41,784 nucleotides of DNA, from contig NZ_FNEK01000042.1 in assembly GCF_900099935.1 (NCBI RefSeq), forward strand, positions 1 to 41,784. Reading direction: 5' to 3'. Each line of letters opens with the position of its first letter. The stretch's first letter is position 1. The DNA is from Aliiruegeria lutimaris (GTDB lineage: Bacteria; Pseudomonadota; Alphaproteobacteria; Rhodobacterales; Rhodobacteraceae). Made by a program: the position numbers and the translations under genes. Shown piece after piece: positions 1 through 9,740 of this stretch. A model generated the notes under the pieces. The model was not told the DNA's origin, searched no databases, and was given only the letters and a program-made list of their open reading frames with translations.

Positions 1-276
1 GCGGATTTCCGATCCATCACGCGCGAAGAACACGAAGACGCCCGTCAGACAGCCCGAGACCTCGCCAAAACCGACCAATACGAGATCGCCATGAAGCTGC
101 GGAAGAAGGTCGAGATGCTGTTCGCCCATCTGAAGCGGATACTCGGCCTCAACCGGCTCCGACTACGCGGTCCAAACGGCGCCAACGATGAATTCCTCCT
201 CGCAGCCACCGCACAGAACCTCAGGAAACTCGCCAAGCTCCTTCCTGCACCTGCAGCATTGCCGAAAGCGCCATGA
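1..276 (+). CDS. IS1182-family transposase, C-terminal fragment
   Basis: This is an open frame from the first base of the window to a TGA at 274-276, so the N-terminal part is missing because the window starts inside the gene. The visible 91 residues contain RKKVEMLFAHLKRILGL and the tail DEFLLAATAQNLRKLAKL. These match the conserved C-terminus of IS1182/IS5-like DDE transposases, where the YxxRxxVExxFahlK motif carries the last catalytic Glu: here VEMLFAHLK. The first in-frame ATG is at 91, but the coherent upstream reading (ITREEHEDARQTARDLAKT) shows that this is not the true start. The copy may be intact outside the window. Confidence 0.85.
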   Translation, partial: ADFRSITREEHEDARQTARDLAKTDQYEIAMKLRKKVEMLFAHLKRILGLNRLRLRGPNGANDEFLLAATAQNLRKLAKLLPAPAALPKAP

Positions 277-345
277 ACAAAGGCGCTCACACCGTTTTTT
301 GAAGCCAATTTTCTGACTTGCAGCGCATTGTTTTTCAACGGAATC
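1..345 (+). mobile_element. 3' end of an IS1182-type insertion sequence (partial)
   Basis: The left edge of the window lies inside an insertion sequence. It carries the C-terminal coding end of an IS1182-type transposase (to 276) followed by about 70 bp of AT-richer sequence up to a segment reading TTTTTCAACGGAATC near 330-345, which resembles the terminal repeats I associate with this IS group. The exact outer boundary cannot be fixed without the other end or a target-site duplication. The element's end supplies the stop codon read by the downstream minus-strand GGDEF gene, which implies insertion at or near that gene's 3' end. Confidence 0.7.
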
Positions 346-1256
346 GTCGGAGAGCTGCCATTCGTTGCGCCCGCGGCCCTCTGGCTGGTGCTCCCGCGCA
401 TGATCGAGCCTCGGTCGACGCGGCCGCGGAGAGCAACCCGGCGCAAACGATCCTGTTGCGCCCAGCCGTCCGAGCCGCCTGCATGGCCTGGTCCGCCGCC
501 TCGACAACCGTCAGATCGGCAACGCCACGTTCCCTGCAGGCAACGCCGATAGACGCCGTCATGACCTGCTCGCCTAGGTGGATCCTGTCTTCGAGCACCA
601 TGTGGATTCGCTCCGCCGTCTGCCGCGCCTGTTCCATCCCGGCTCCCGGAAGGCAGACAAGGAAGTCCGCCCCCCCCAATTCTGGCCAATATGTCCCGCT
701 GCCGGACCGTCGCTCCCAGCAGATCGGCTACCTGGATCAAGAGACTGTCCCCGGCATGGCGACCATGACTGTTCTGGACCTGCTCGAAGTGGTCGAGACC
801 GATCATGATGAACGCTCCGAGTTGCAGCGACGGAATCCAGCGTTCAATTCCGCGACGGTTGAGAAGCCCCGTCATCGCATCCCTGTCGGCTTTTTCCGAT
901 GCCAGTTCGAGATGCGTCTCCAGGCCGGCGGCAAGGCGATTCGTGCATTCCATCAGGAAGCCCATCTCGTCCCGGTGTCCAACCGGCAGAAGCCGCGCCC
1001 GATGCCCCGCCTCGATCCGTTGAAGCGAGGCCGCGACTCGTGAAAGCGGAGACAGGAGCCCCAGAATGGCACGAAAAGCACCCATTCCACCCATCACGGT
1101 CGCCGAGAACAGCGCGATGGAACCTTCCGCTCCGTTCGGAGGTATCAGCAATGCGGCCAGAAGCGGGCAGGCCAGCACGAGCCCGAGGACGAGACCGAAC
1201 TTGGCCGCGTAAGAGCCCGGGAAAATCCTGTCCAGAAGGTCGTATATCCGCATCAT
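335..1256 (-). pseudogene. Membrane GGDEF-domain protein, frameshifted and IS-abutted at its 3' end
   Basis: The gene starts at an ATG pair (1256) behind a good GGAGG site. Two hydrophobic segments (about residues 20-40 and 45-67) and a HAMP-like linker lead into a GGDEF domain that begins at DAMTGLLNRR (126-135). At the signature the frame breaks in a run of eight G's (complement of 670-677). One G fewer gives RIGGADF and continues in frame through ASIGVA and AGRNRIV to a stop at 335. The signature would then be GGADF instead of GGDEF, so cyclase activity is unlikely, while an inhibitory-site-like RxxD (R185, D188) remains. The domain's C-terminus abuts the IS end, so the last residues are probably IS-derived. 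The shift could be a sequencing error, slippage or true decay. No partner gene is visible. Confidence 0.75.
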
Positions 1257-1321
1257 CCGTTCCTCCGAATGGACCTTACGCAGTGGCTCCTTAAGGAAAG
1301 CTCAAGAACGGCGACCGGACG

Positions 1322-1357
1322 AAAAAAAGGAAAAGGGGCCGCGAAACGCGACCCCTT
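1322..1357 (-). terminator. Rho-independent terminator of groESL
   Basis: On the minus strand, just after the groEL stop, an 11 bp stem (1333-1343 with 1347-1357, one G-U type pair, AAA/TTT loop) is followed by a T-rich tract reading TTTTCCTTTTTTTC. Position and structure fit the end of the groES-groEL transcript. Confidence 0.85.
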
Positions 1358-1385
1358 CCCGATGTCTGGCGTGCAGACGGCGTGA

Positions 1386-3038
<1,653 letters not shown>

Positions 3039-3089
3039 CTACTCCTGAATACTTGAATTTCGTGGAAGGGTGTGGCGCAAGCCCGGAGA

Positions 3090-3377
3090 TCAGGAAATGA
3101 TCCCCAGGATGTCGCTTTCCTTCATGATCAGCAGTTCTTTGCCGTCGACGGTGACTTCCGTGCCGGACCACTTGCCGAACAGAACCTTGTCACCTTCCTT
3201 GACACCCATCGGGATCAGCTCGCCGCTGTCCTTGCGGGCACCTTCGCCGCAGGCAATAATCATGCCCTCGGCAGGCTTTTCCTTGGCAGAGTCGGGGATG
3301 ATCAGGCCGCCAGCGGTTTTCTCGTCGCTTTCGACACGCTCGACCAGAACCCGGTCATGCAGCGGAGTAAATGCCAT
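3090..3377 (-). CDS. groES: 10 kDa co-chaperonin GroES
   Basis: This is a 95-residue, full-length GroES, starting [20 protein letters not shown]. It carries the mobile-loop region ([17 protein letters not shown]) that docks onto GroEL and the conserved [16 protein letters not shown] stretch. The heptamer caps the GroEL chamber. It is the first gene of the groES-groEL operon. The start ATG (3377) lies 36 bp downstream of the CIRCE element at 3413-3439, which fits heat-inducible HrcA repression. Length and motifs are normal. Confidence 0.97.
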   Translation of the reverse strand: MAFTPLHDRVLVERVESDEKTAGGLIIPDSAKEKPAEGMIIACGEGARKDSGELIPMGVKEGDKVLFGKWSGTEVTVDGKELLIMKESDILGIIS

Positions 3378-3412
3378 GTCGGAACGCTCCTACGTTCTAG
3401 GTGTTTCGATTT

Positions 3413-3439
3413 TTGTCACTCACCAACCGTGAGTGCTAA
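3413..3439 (-). promoter_or_regulatory. CIRCE operator (HrcA-binding inverted repeat)
   Basis: Read on the minus strand, TTAGCACTC-N9-GAGTGACAA. The promoter-proximal arm matches the CIRCE consensus TTAGCACTC perfectly. The gene-proximal arm matches GAGTGCTAA at 7 of 9 positions. The spacer is exactly 9 bp. It sits between the predicted -10 and the groES start, where bound HrcA would block transcription. No hrcA gene is in the window. Confidence 0.9.
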
Positions 3440-3446
3440 CGCGATG

Positions 3447-3475
3447 GATGTAGGCAAGCGCACCAATCGAGTCAA
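3447..3475 (-). promoter_or_regulatory. groESL promoter
   Basis: On the minus strand TTGACT (3470-3475) and TACATC (3447-3452) are separated by exactly 17 bp, and the CIRCE element lies immediately downstream over the expected start point. The spacing fits a sigma-70 or alphaproteobacterial RpoH-type promoter. The sequence alone does not decide between the two. Confidence 0.65.
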
Positions 3476-3940
3476 CAGCTTCCTTTGCAAAAAAGCCACG
3501 AAATCGAATTTCGTTCGGACCACCTATGGATGGCTACGAACATGCGTGCTAGCCGATCCGCACTGCGCGTCTTGCGACAGGAGGACCAAATATGATGAGC
3601 ACCCTTACCCACGCCTGCTGAACAGGCCCCAGCTCTCCGGCCATGCGCCCCGCGCGGGCTGTCCTCCTTGCAGATTTCCCAACCGCCCCTGACGCCCCTG
3701 GACACGCGCAAGCGTTCTACCGCCGCTTCGGCTTTTGAGTGATCCGTTTCGAGTTTGGCTCCCCGGAGACCCTCCTTTCCCTTTTGGCTCCGCCCTCGGC
3801 GGAGCATCCATGCACAAACCCAACGAGCGAGGTGTCTTTCATGACATGCACCAGTGTTTCTTTCCGACGCCGGGATAATGCGTCCCATTTCGGCCAATCG
3901 GCCGGCCATGAACATGAATTTTCGGATTACGAGGCTCACG
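3476..3940. other. Gap of about 465 bp without a recognisable gene
   Basis: Open frames exist here on both strands but none has family-like sequence or a convincing ribosome site. The only clear structure is a perfect 8 bp stem with a 3-base loop at 3787-3805 (GCTCCGCC-CTC-GGCGGAGC), without a T-run on either strand, so it is not an obvious terminator. The stretch could hold a small RNA or the leader of the ORF at 3941, but nothing decides this. Confidence 0.4.
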
Positions 3941-4183
3941 ATGAATCCGCCCATTATCGACATCACTCTTCTGAACGAGACGAACACTGAACGTTTCCGA
4001 CGTGACAGCTTCCTTTTGCACGCGACGACCACCCTGCCCGACAGCCCGGCCGTGCGCGCGGAGATTGCCGAGATGCTGGACAATGCAGCGCGCGAGGCTC
4101 CGGCGAAGCCCCGGCCCATGCGGCGGCTCCGGGTTTGGTTACCCCGCTGGGTCGGCTGGCTCCGCGCCATGCCGACGCCATGA
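3941..4183 (+). CDS. Small hypothetical protein, 80 aa
   Basis: I do not recognise this protein. The start ATG at 3941 has a GAGG site 7 bp upstream and opens MNPPIIDITLLNETNTERF. The frame could extend upstream to 3854, but without a ribosome site there. The N-terminal half is polar and acidic (AEIAEMLDNAARE). The C-terminal third is basic and tryptophan-rich (RRLRVWLPRWVGWLRAMPTP), like an amphipathic, possibly membrane-binding helix. A good hairpin with a 10 bp stem follows at 4195-4228, which supports an independent transcript. No signal peptide or catalytic motif is visible. It could be a family-restricted small protein. An overlapping minus-strand frame is less convincing. Confidence 0.5.
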   Translation: MNPPIIDITLLNETNTERFRRDSFLLHATTTLPDSPAVRAEIAEMLDNAAREAPAKPRPMRRLRVWLPRWVGWLRAMPTP

Positions 4184-4194
4184 CGCGGTCAACG

Positions 4195-4231
4195 GGTGCC
4201 GCCCAGGCTTTGTGTCTCGGGCGGCACCTTT
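4195..4231 (+). terminator. Probable terminator after the 80-aa ORF
   Basis: GGTGCCGCCC (4195-4204) pairs perfectly with GGGCGGCACC (4219-4228) across a 14-base loop, followed by TTT. The position 12 bp after the small ORF fits a terminator. The short T-run lowers confidence. Confidence 0.55.
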
Positions 4232-4447
4232 GCCACCACATGACAGGTCGTTCGGCTTTTTTTCGCCGGAAGTTGGCAGGTGTACCAGTCGCGGACCACA
4301 GACCGGCTGCGCCGGGCAACGTATCGGGGGATATTCCGGTCGCACGAGTGACCGAGGTCAACGTGCATTCGTACGGGCCATGCTATTCTCTGTTGGTGCC
4401 GCAAGGCCAATGCGGAAGAACCGAGCAGGGTCATTCCGGGGGATGTC

Positions 4448-5356
4448 ATGTCGAGGCTCAATTTGGCCGCTTTGGTATTGGTGACGTGTCTGCATGGAAC
4501 ATGCCAGGCCCAAGTCGCGTTGGAAGATCGGTTGGCCAAGGGGCAGCCCCCAATGGTCATCGCGCACCGAAGCGCTCATATGGGCGGTCACCCCGAAAAT
4601 ACCCTGCCGTGGATTCAGTACGGAATTGATCGAGGTGTAGACATGATCCACCTCAACCCACAGTTGACCGCAGACGGCCACTACGTGCTCATGCATGACC
4701 AGACCCTGAATCGTACAACCAATGTGGAGTTGGTCTTCTCGGCCGGGCCACCCGGCGGCCCAACACGCGAGCAGCGTGGCGGCAAGGATTATGTCGGCGA
4801 CTTCACGCTCGACGAGATCAGGCAACTGCGGGTCGTGGGCGAGAATATCGCGGGCGCCTACCCGATACCCACTTTGGACGAGGCACTTGACCTGATCGAC
4901 AGGCGACTCCTCGTGAGCCTGGGCCTGAAATCCTATGACGTCGAGAGCCTCGCAACGACTCTCGAAAACCACGAGACCCGCAACCTGTTGTTGTTCGAAC
5001 TGTATTATCCGGGCACCACCCAGACAAAGCTCCGCGAAATGGCAGACCTGTCCGGACTGGGTGTTGCCGTCGTCATGTACGGGTCGACCGACTATCTGGC
5101 GGATCTCGAAGCCGTGGCCGGACAACTCGGCGCGCATCTTCAAATGGTCGTCGCAAGAAGCAAGGGGCTGACCCCTGAATTCCTTGGGCGACTGGAGGAT
5201 CTCGACCTGCACCTGGCTGTGTCCGGTTGGGCGTCGAACGAGGACCACGCGCTTGTCGAGCGCAACGATCCGGCCCCGTGGCTGAGTGTGCTCGAAGGCG
5301 GCCACTCCGTTTTGACGAGCCAGCCCGAAGCGGTCCTCGAACTTCTGGGCAGATGA
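4448..5356 (+). CDS. Exported glycerophosphodiester phosphodiesterase-like protein, metal ligands replaced
   Basis: This 302-residue protein has a signal peptide (residues 1-21, ending HGTCQA) and a GDPD-type TIM-barrel pattern: IAHR (H40, R41), HPENT (48-52), LTADG, then VLMHDQTLNRTT with H83, and IPTLDEAL (140-147). GDPD enzymes hydrolyse glycerophosphodiesters using two His and a divalent metal bound by an ExD pair and a later Glu in an ExK motif. Here the ExD position reads H68-L-N70 and the ExK position reads G159-L-K161. Both His, the Arg and the Lys are kept while the three acidic ligands are gone. I infer a periplasmic member with altered metal use or no activity. No operon partner is seen. 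Confidence 0.85.
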   Translation: MSRLNLAALVLVTCLHGTCQAQVALEDRLAKGQPPMVIAHRSAHMGGHPENTLPWIQYGIDRGVDMIHLNPQLTADGHYVLMHDQTLNRTTNVELVFSAGPPGGPTREQRGGKDYVGDFTLDEIRQLRVVGENIAGAYPIPTLDEALDLIDRRLLVSLGLKSYDVESLATTLENHETRNLLLFELYYPGTTQTKLREMADLSGLGVAVVMYGSTDYLADLEAVAGQLGAHLQMVVARSKGLTPEFLGRLEDLDLHLAVSGWASNEDHALVERNDPAPWLSVLEGGHSVLTSQPEAVLELLGR

Positions 5357-5535
5357 AGCGAGGACGGAAGTCTGGCACAGGTTCATCAGACAACTGGCAA
5401 GCAGAAACTCGCGACAGGCAAGGCCACGCCGCAACGCAGCATTTTCTTGCCGCCGCGCCCAATCGCCCCATGACAGCGCGCCGCCTTCCCGCTACAAGGA
5501 CGGCGATTTGTACCCCTGACGACGGAAATTGCCTC

Positions 5536-6456
5536 ATGACTATCAAGGTTTTCGGCCACAAGGCCCCCGACACCGATTCCACCGGCTCACCCATCATCTG
5601 GGCCTGGTATCTCTCCGAAATCAAAGGCACGCCCGCCGAAGCCAAGCTGCTTGGCGAGCCCAACACCGAGGCCGCCTTCGTGCTGGAGCGCTGGTCGCTG
5701 GACAAGCCAGAGATCATCGAGGCCGCCGGCGAAGGCGCGCCCTGCGTCGTGGTCGACACCAACAACCCTGCCGAGCTGCCCGCGGACATCAATTCCTGCG
5801 ACCTGCTCCAGATCATAGACCACCACAAGCTGACCGGTGGTATCGAGACCAAGTCGCCGATCGACATCACCATGCGCCCGCTCGCCTGCACCGCCACCAT
5901 CATGTACGACCTGATGGGCGACGATGCCGCCAAGATGCCCGCCGCGATCAAGGGCGCGATGCTCTCCTGCATCCTGTCGGACACGATGGAATTCCGCTCG
6001 CCGACCACCACCGATCACGACAAGTCGCTGGCCGAGAAGCTCGCCGCCGATCTGGGCATCGAAATGGGTGCCTATGCCTCCGAGATGTTCGAAGCCAAAT
6101 CCGACGTCTCCGAGTTCTCCGACGCAGAACTGATCCGGATGGATTCCAAGATCAACGAGATTGACGGCGTGAAATTCCGCGTCTCGGTGCTGGAAACCAC
6201 CGCGCCGCAGATCCCGCTCGACCGCAAGGCCTCCATCGTGGAAACGATGAAGACCGTCTGTGAAGAGGACGGCGTGGACCACGTCCTGCTCTTCGTCATC
6301 GACATCCTGAAGGAAGAAGCCACGCTGCTGATCCCGAATGACGTGGTCAAGACAGTCGCCGAGAAGAGCTTCGGCGCCACCGTCGAAGGCGACAGCGTCG
6401 TGCTGCCCGGCATCCTGAGCCGCAAGAAGCAGATCATTCCGAACCTCAAGGTCTGA
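5536..6456 (+). CDS. ppaC: Manganese-dependent inorganic pyrophosphatase (family II)
   Basis: This 306-residue DHH-family enzyme cleaves pyrophosphate to two phosphates in the cytoplasm, driving biosynthetic reactions forward. Family II signatures are all present: GHKAPDTDS (H8, D12, D14), VVDTNNPAEL (D74), the DHH motif IDHHKL (D95, H96, H97), the metal ligand D149 in ILSDT, and the C-terminal phosphate-binding SRKKQIIP of the DHHA2 domain. The start ATG at 5536 is chosen because the protein begins directly at the conserved MTIKVFGHKAPDTDS. The frame is open further upstream but carries no family sequence. The ribosome site is weak. A hairpin at 6472-6500 may end the transcript. Confidence 0.95.
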   Translation: MTIKVFGHKAPDTDSTGSPIIWAWYLSEIKGTPAEAKLLGEPNTEAAFVLERWSLDKPEIIEAAGEGAPCVVVDTNNPAELPADINSCDLLQIIDHHKLTGGIETKSPIDITMRPLACTATIMYDLMGDDAAKMPAAIKGAMLSCILSDTMEFRSPTTTDHDKSLAEKLAADLGIEMGAYASEMFEAKSDVSEFSDAELIRMDSKINEIDGVKFRVSVLETTAPQIPLDRKASIVETMKTVCEEDGVDHVLLFVIDILKEEATLLIPNDVVKTVAEKSFGATVEGDSVVLPGILSRKKQIIPNLKV

Positions 6457-6471
6457 TGACCTGACACGATT

Positions 6472-6500
6472 GCCGGCCGCCCGAGATCGCGGCGGCCGGC
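6472..6500 (+). terminator. Stem-loop after ppaC, possible terminator
   Basis: A perfect 10 bp GC-only stem, GCCGGCCGCC (6472-6481) with GGCGGCCGGC (6491-6500), has a 9-base loop and lies 15 bp after the ppaC stop. No T-run follows, so it may be a weak terminator or a 3'-end stabiliser. Confidence 0.45.
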
Positions 6501-6610
6501 TATGCTCGGCCTGGATATTCCTCCCGACCGACACAAGGCGACGCTGCGGCGTCGTTGACCGGCGGCGCTGCCACCCCCATCTTCTGCCTGACAGAAGCAG
6601 GGAGTCCCAA

Positions 6611-8032
6611 ATGGCGGACGGAACCACGCCGGAATTTTCCACAGGCATCGACATGCTCGCCGCGCAACGCGCCGCCTTTCTTCAAGCAGGTGCGCCCGAT
6701 CTCAACGCGCGCCGCGACGCATTGAAACGGCTGAAGAACGCCATCCGAAGCGAGAGCAAGCGCCTGCAATCCGCCGCCATGGCCGATTTCGGCAATCGCG
6801 CCCCGGTGGAAACCTCGCTGATCGACCTCGGCCCGACGGTGCAGGCGATCCACCATATGCGTGCCAACCTGAAACGCTGGATGGCGCCAAAACATCGCCC
6901 GGTGAGCTGGCTGATGCGGCCGGGGCGCGCGCGCGTTCATTACCAGCCGCTCGGTGTGGTCGGCATCATGTCGGCCTGGAACTACCCGGTTGCGCTGACG
7001 CTGGTCCCACTGGCAACCGCGCTCGCCGCGGGTAATCGCGCCATGATCAAGCCGTCCGAACTGGCCCCCGCCACGGCGGACGTGCTGCGAGACATGCTCG
7101 ACGGAATCTTCCCGCAGGAAGAGGTCGCGGTGCTCACCGGCGGGGCGGATGTGGCCGCGGCCTTCTCCGCCCTGCCCTTCGACCACCTGCTCTTCACCGG
7201 TTCCACCGCCGTCGGGCGCCATGTCATGCGCGCGGCTGCCGACACCCTCACGCCCGTGACTCTCGAACTCGGCGGCAAATCCCCGGTCATCCTCGCCCCC
7301 GATGCCGATCTCGACCTGCTCGCGCGCGACCTCGCCTTTGCCAAGACGGTGAATGCCGGACAGACCTGTATCGCGCCCGACTACCTATTGGCGCTTCGCG
7401 ATCAGGTGGAACCGCTAAGCGAGGCTCTGATCGCGAAGATTCGTGAGAGCTTCCCCGGCGGCCTGGCCGATCCGAACCTGACGACGATCATCAGCGAGCG
7501 GCACCTCGCCCGTCTGCGGGACCTGCTGGAGGATGCCCGCGCCAAGGGCGCCCGGATCGTCGAGGCCTTCCCAGCGGGCAGCAATAGCGCGCATCCCCGC
7601 GCGCTTTCGCCCGCGCTCGTGCTCGATGCCACGCCCGAGATGCGGATCATGCAGGAGGAGATTTTCGGCCCCTTCCTGCCCGTCATCGCCCGCGAGTCCG
7701 TCGCGGATTCCATCGATTTCGTGAATGCCCGCCCGCGCCCGCTCGCACTTTATATATATGGCAAGGACCGGGCCGCGGTTGACAATGTGCTGCAACGGAC
7801 CACCTCCGGCAATGTCACGGTGAATGGGTGCATGCTGCATTACGCCGTGGAAAGCCTGCCCTTTGGCGGCGTCGGCGACAGCGGCATCGGCGCCTATCAC
7901 GGTGTCGAGGGGTTCCGCCGCCTCAGCCATGCCAAGGGCAGCTTCCACCCCGGCAAACGTCACGTCTCCCGCCTGCTGCACTCCCCATATGGCCGTTTGG
8001 CCCGCTTCGCGACGAAATTCATGCTGCGTTGA
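6611..8032 (+). CDS. Aldehyde dehydrogenase, coniferyl-aldehyde dehydrogenase type
   Basis: This 473-residue NAD(P)-dependent aldehyde dehydrogenase carries the full catalytic set: the oxyanion Asn in SAWNYP (N124), cofactor Lys in MIKPSE (K147), FTGSTAVG (195-202), the general base in LELGGKSP (E219) and the nucleophile in NAGQTC (C253), then EEIFGPFLPV and LPFGGVGDSGIGAYHG. The short N-terminus and the C-terminal GGVGDSG pattern place it in the class-3-like group that includes coniferyl aldehyde dehydrogenase (CalB), which oxidises aromatic or long-chain aldehydes to acids. The real substrate is not shown by the sequence. Start 6611 has GGAG 9 bp upstream. Neighbours give no pathway link. 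Confidence 0.92.
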   Translation: MADGTTPEFSTGIDMLAAQRAAFLQAGAPDLNARRDALKRLKNAIRSESKRLQSAAMADFGNRAPVETSLIDLGPTVQAIHHMRANLKRWMAPKHRPVSWLMRPGRARVHYQPLGVVGIMSAWNYPVALTLVPLATALAAGNRAMIKPSELAPATADVLRDMLDGIFPQEEVAVLTGGADVAAAFSALPFDHLLFTGSTAVGRHVMRAAADTLTPVTLELGGKSPVILAPDADLDLLARDLAFAKTVNAGQTCIAPDYLLALRDQVEPLSEALIAKIRESFPGGLADPNLTTIISERHLARLRDLLEDARAKGARIVEAFPAGSNSAHPRALSPALVLDATPEMRIMQEEIFGPFLPVIARESVADSIDFVNARPRPLALYIYGKDRAAVDNVLQRTTSGNVTVNGCMLHYAVESLPFGGVGDSGIGAYHGVEGFRRLSHAKGSFHPGKRHVSRLLHSPYGRLARFATKFMLR

Positions 8033-8131
8033 GGTGCCGCGCCTTTCCACTGGCCCTATCGGCAACCCGTTGGCTGCGCTATAGCCCTGCCGGGCGGCTA
8101 TGATAGCGCCCCCAATTGTTCCGGAGGCCCC

Positions 8132-9001
8132 ATGACCCGCATCATCGAAAACTTCGCCGAAGTCTCTTCCATGTATGACGCCGCCTTCGTGGACCTGTGG
8201 GGCTGCATGCATAACGGTCTGACCGCCTACGAGGAGGCCGTCGCCGCCTGCCGGAGCTTCCGCGCCCGGGGCGGCAAGGTCGTGCTGCTCACCAACGCTC
8301 CGCGCCCGCGCGCCTCGATTGCCGCACAGTTGGAGCATTTCAACGTCCCGAGCGATTGCTACGACACGATCGCGACCTCCGGCGACTCCGCCCGTCTTGC
8401 GCTCTTTTCCGGTGCCGTGGGCAACAAGGTCTACCATATCGGCGAGGAGCGCGACCTGCCCTTCTTCGAGCCGCTGCACATGGTCGAGACCCCCCAGAAA
8501 ATCACCCGCGTTCCGCTTGAGGAGGCCGACAGCATGGTCGTGACCGGGCTGTTCCACCCCGATGGCGAACCGGAGGAGATGCGCGCGCAATTCCTTTATG
8601 CCAAGACCAAGGGGCTCAAGCTGCTTTGCGCCAATCCCGATGTCATCGTCGATCGCGGCCACAAGCGCGAATACTGCGCCGGCGCGCTGGCCAAGCTCTA
8701 TACCGAGATGGGCGGCGAAAGCCTCTATTTCGGCAAGCCGCACCCGGCGATCTATGACCTCGCCCGCCGCCGGTTGGCCGAACTGGCCGTGGTGCCGGAT
8801 GATCGAATCGTCTGCATCGGCGATGGAATCGCGACCGACGTCAAAGGGGCCGTCGGCGAGGGACTCGATGTGGTCTTCATCACCGGCGGGCTGGCCGCGA
8901 AGGAAACCCTGACGCAACGTCAGCCCGAACCGGAGGCGCTCGAGGCTTATCTCGCGCTTCACCAGATGGCCGTAACGTATGCCATGGGCTTTTTCCGCTG
9001 A
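8132..9001 (+). CDS. HAD-superfamily class IIA hydrolase (TIGR01459 type)
   Basis: This 289-residue HAD phosphatase belongs to the NagD/pyridoxal-phosphatase-like class IIA. Motif I is FVDLWGCMHNG with nucleophile D21. Tryptophan replaces the usual second Asp, as is normal for the DLWGvlHNG subgroup common in alphaproteobacteria. VVLLTNAPRP is motif II, K in YFGKPHPAIYD is motif III, and IGDGIATDVKGA is motif IV, with the C2 cap between. The substrate is unknown, and loss of the D+2 acid suggests altered chemistry. The start has a GGAGG site. It follows the aldehyde dehydrogenase by 99 bp with no clear terminator between, so cotranscription is possible. Confidence 0.9.
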   Translation: MTRIIENFAEVSSMYDAAFVDLWGCMHNGLTAYEEAVAACRSFRARGGKVVLLTNAPRPRASIAAQLEHFNVPSDCYDTIATSGDSARLALFSGAVGNKVYHIGEERDLPFFEPLHMVETPQKITRVPLEEADSMVVTGLFHPDGEPEEMRAQFLYAKTKGLKLLCANPDVIVDRGHKREYCAGALAKLYTEMGGESLYFGKPHPAIYDLARRRLAELAVVPDDRIVCIGDGIATDVKGAVGEGLDVVFITGGLAAKETLTQRQPEPEALEAYLALHQMAVTYAMGFFR

Positions 9002-9036
9002 CCGCAAATGGAGCAGACTTTCTGCAATTGCCAAAT

Positions 9037-9066
9037 GTTAGCGCCGCAGCGCGGCATCGTTAGCGC
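9037..9066. repeat. Direct repeat GTTAGCGC, 22 bp apart
   Basis: GTTAGCGC occurs at 9037-9044 and 9059-9066, 22 bp start to start, about two helical turns, in the AT-richer region upstream of the MaoC gene. The spacing would suit a protein binding one face of DNA, but no regulator is known here and chance is possible. Confidence 0.3.
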
Positions 9067-9232
9067 AATACATGACCGCCACCTGTCGATTTAGACCATA
9101 GGCGCCTTGACAGACAGAGATCTTGTAATTTTGTTGCTCCCAGCGCATAGCAGCCTTGCATATTATTTCTTTCTGCATTGCGGCGGACACCAAAATCCGC
9201 TAGGAAAGTAGCCAGCAACTCAAAGGACAGTC

Positions 9233-9679
9233 ATGATGCTCGACAACGATCCCCGTGGCACGATTTTCCTGGAAGACCTGGAAGTCGGGATGAAGCGTGG
9301 CCTGACCAAGCTGATCACGGAAGAAGATATCGAGAAGTTTGCCGAGGTCTCGACCGATCACAATCCGGTCCATCTCGACGAGGAATACGCCAAGGAAACG
9401 ATTTTCCACGGCCGTATCGCGCATGGCATGCTGACCGCCGGCCTTATCTCGGCCGTGATCGGCGAGCAGCTTCCGGGCCATGGCACGATCTATCTCGGCC
9501 AGACGCTGAAATTCATGGCGCCGGTGCGTCCGGGCGACATGGTCAATGTCGAGGTCGAAGTGGCCGAAATCGATCACAAGAAGCGCAAGGTCAAGCTCTG
9601 GACCCAGGCGCTGATCGACGGCAAACCCGTTCTGCGCGGCGAAGCCAATGTGCTGGCGCCTTCGCGCAAGCTGGACTGA
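9233..9679 (+). CDS. MaoC-type (R)-specific enoyl-CoA hydratase
   Basis: This 148-residue single hot-dog domain protein of the MaoC/PhaJ type adds water to trans-2-enoyl-CoA to give (R)-3-hydroxyacyl-CoA. The catalytic signature is STDHNPVHLDEEYA (D42 and H47, five apart as in PhaJ), followed by FHGRIAHGML, the hydratase-2 motif. The length is typical. Two adjacent ATGs (9233, 9236) follow AAAGGACAGTC, and the first is used here. It lies alone between a 231 bp upstream region and ribF, so it may have its own promoter. Links to polyhydroxyalkanoate or (R)-acyl-CoA metabolism are family knowledge, not shown by neighbours. Confidence 0.93.
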   Translation: MMLDNDPRGTIFLEDLEVGMKRGLTKLITEEDIEKFAEVSTDHNPVHLDEEYAKETIFHGRIAHGMLTAGLISAVIGEQLPGHGTIYLGQTLKFMAPVRPGDMVNVEVEVAEIDHKKRKVKLWTQALIDGKPVLRGEANVLAPSRKLD

Positions 9680-9740
9680 CCGAACCCGGCCCCGAGGCGG
9701 TGATCGGGTGCTTGCGCTTGCCCAGCCCCGCAGCTAGGGG

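Noticed and set aside
3787-3805. Perfect stem-loop in the gap after groES as a terminator
   Set aside because: There is no T-run on either strand and no gene ends next to it.
3472-4170. 232-codon minus-strand frame between groES and the 80-aa ORF
   Set aside because: It overlaps the groESL promoter region and the better plus-strand ORF, is Arg/Ser-rich, low in complexity, and matches no family.
9107-9135. Perfect TTGACA upstream of the MaoC gene as a promoter
   Set aside because: No acceptable -10 lies 16-18 bp downstream, so it is not listed as a feature.
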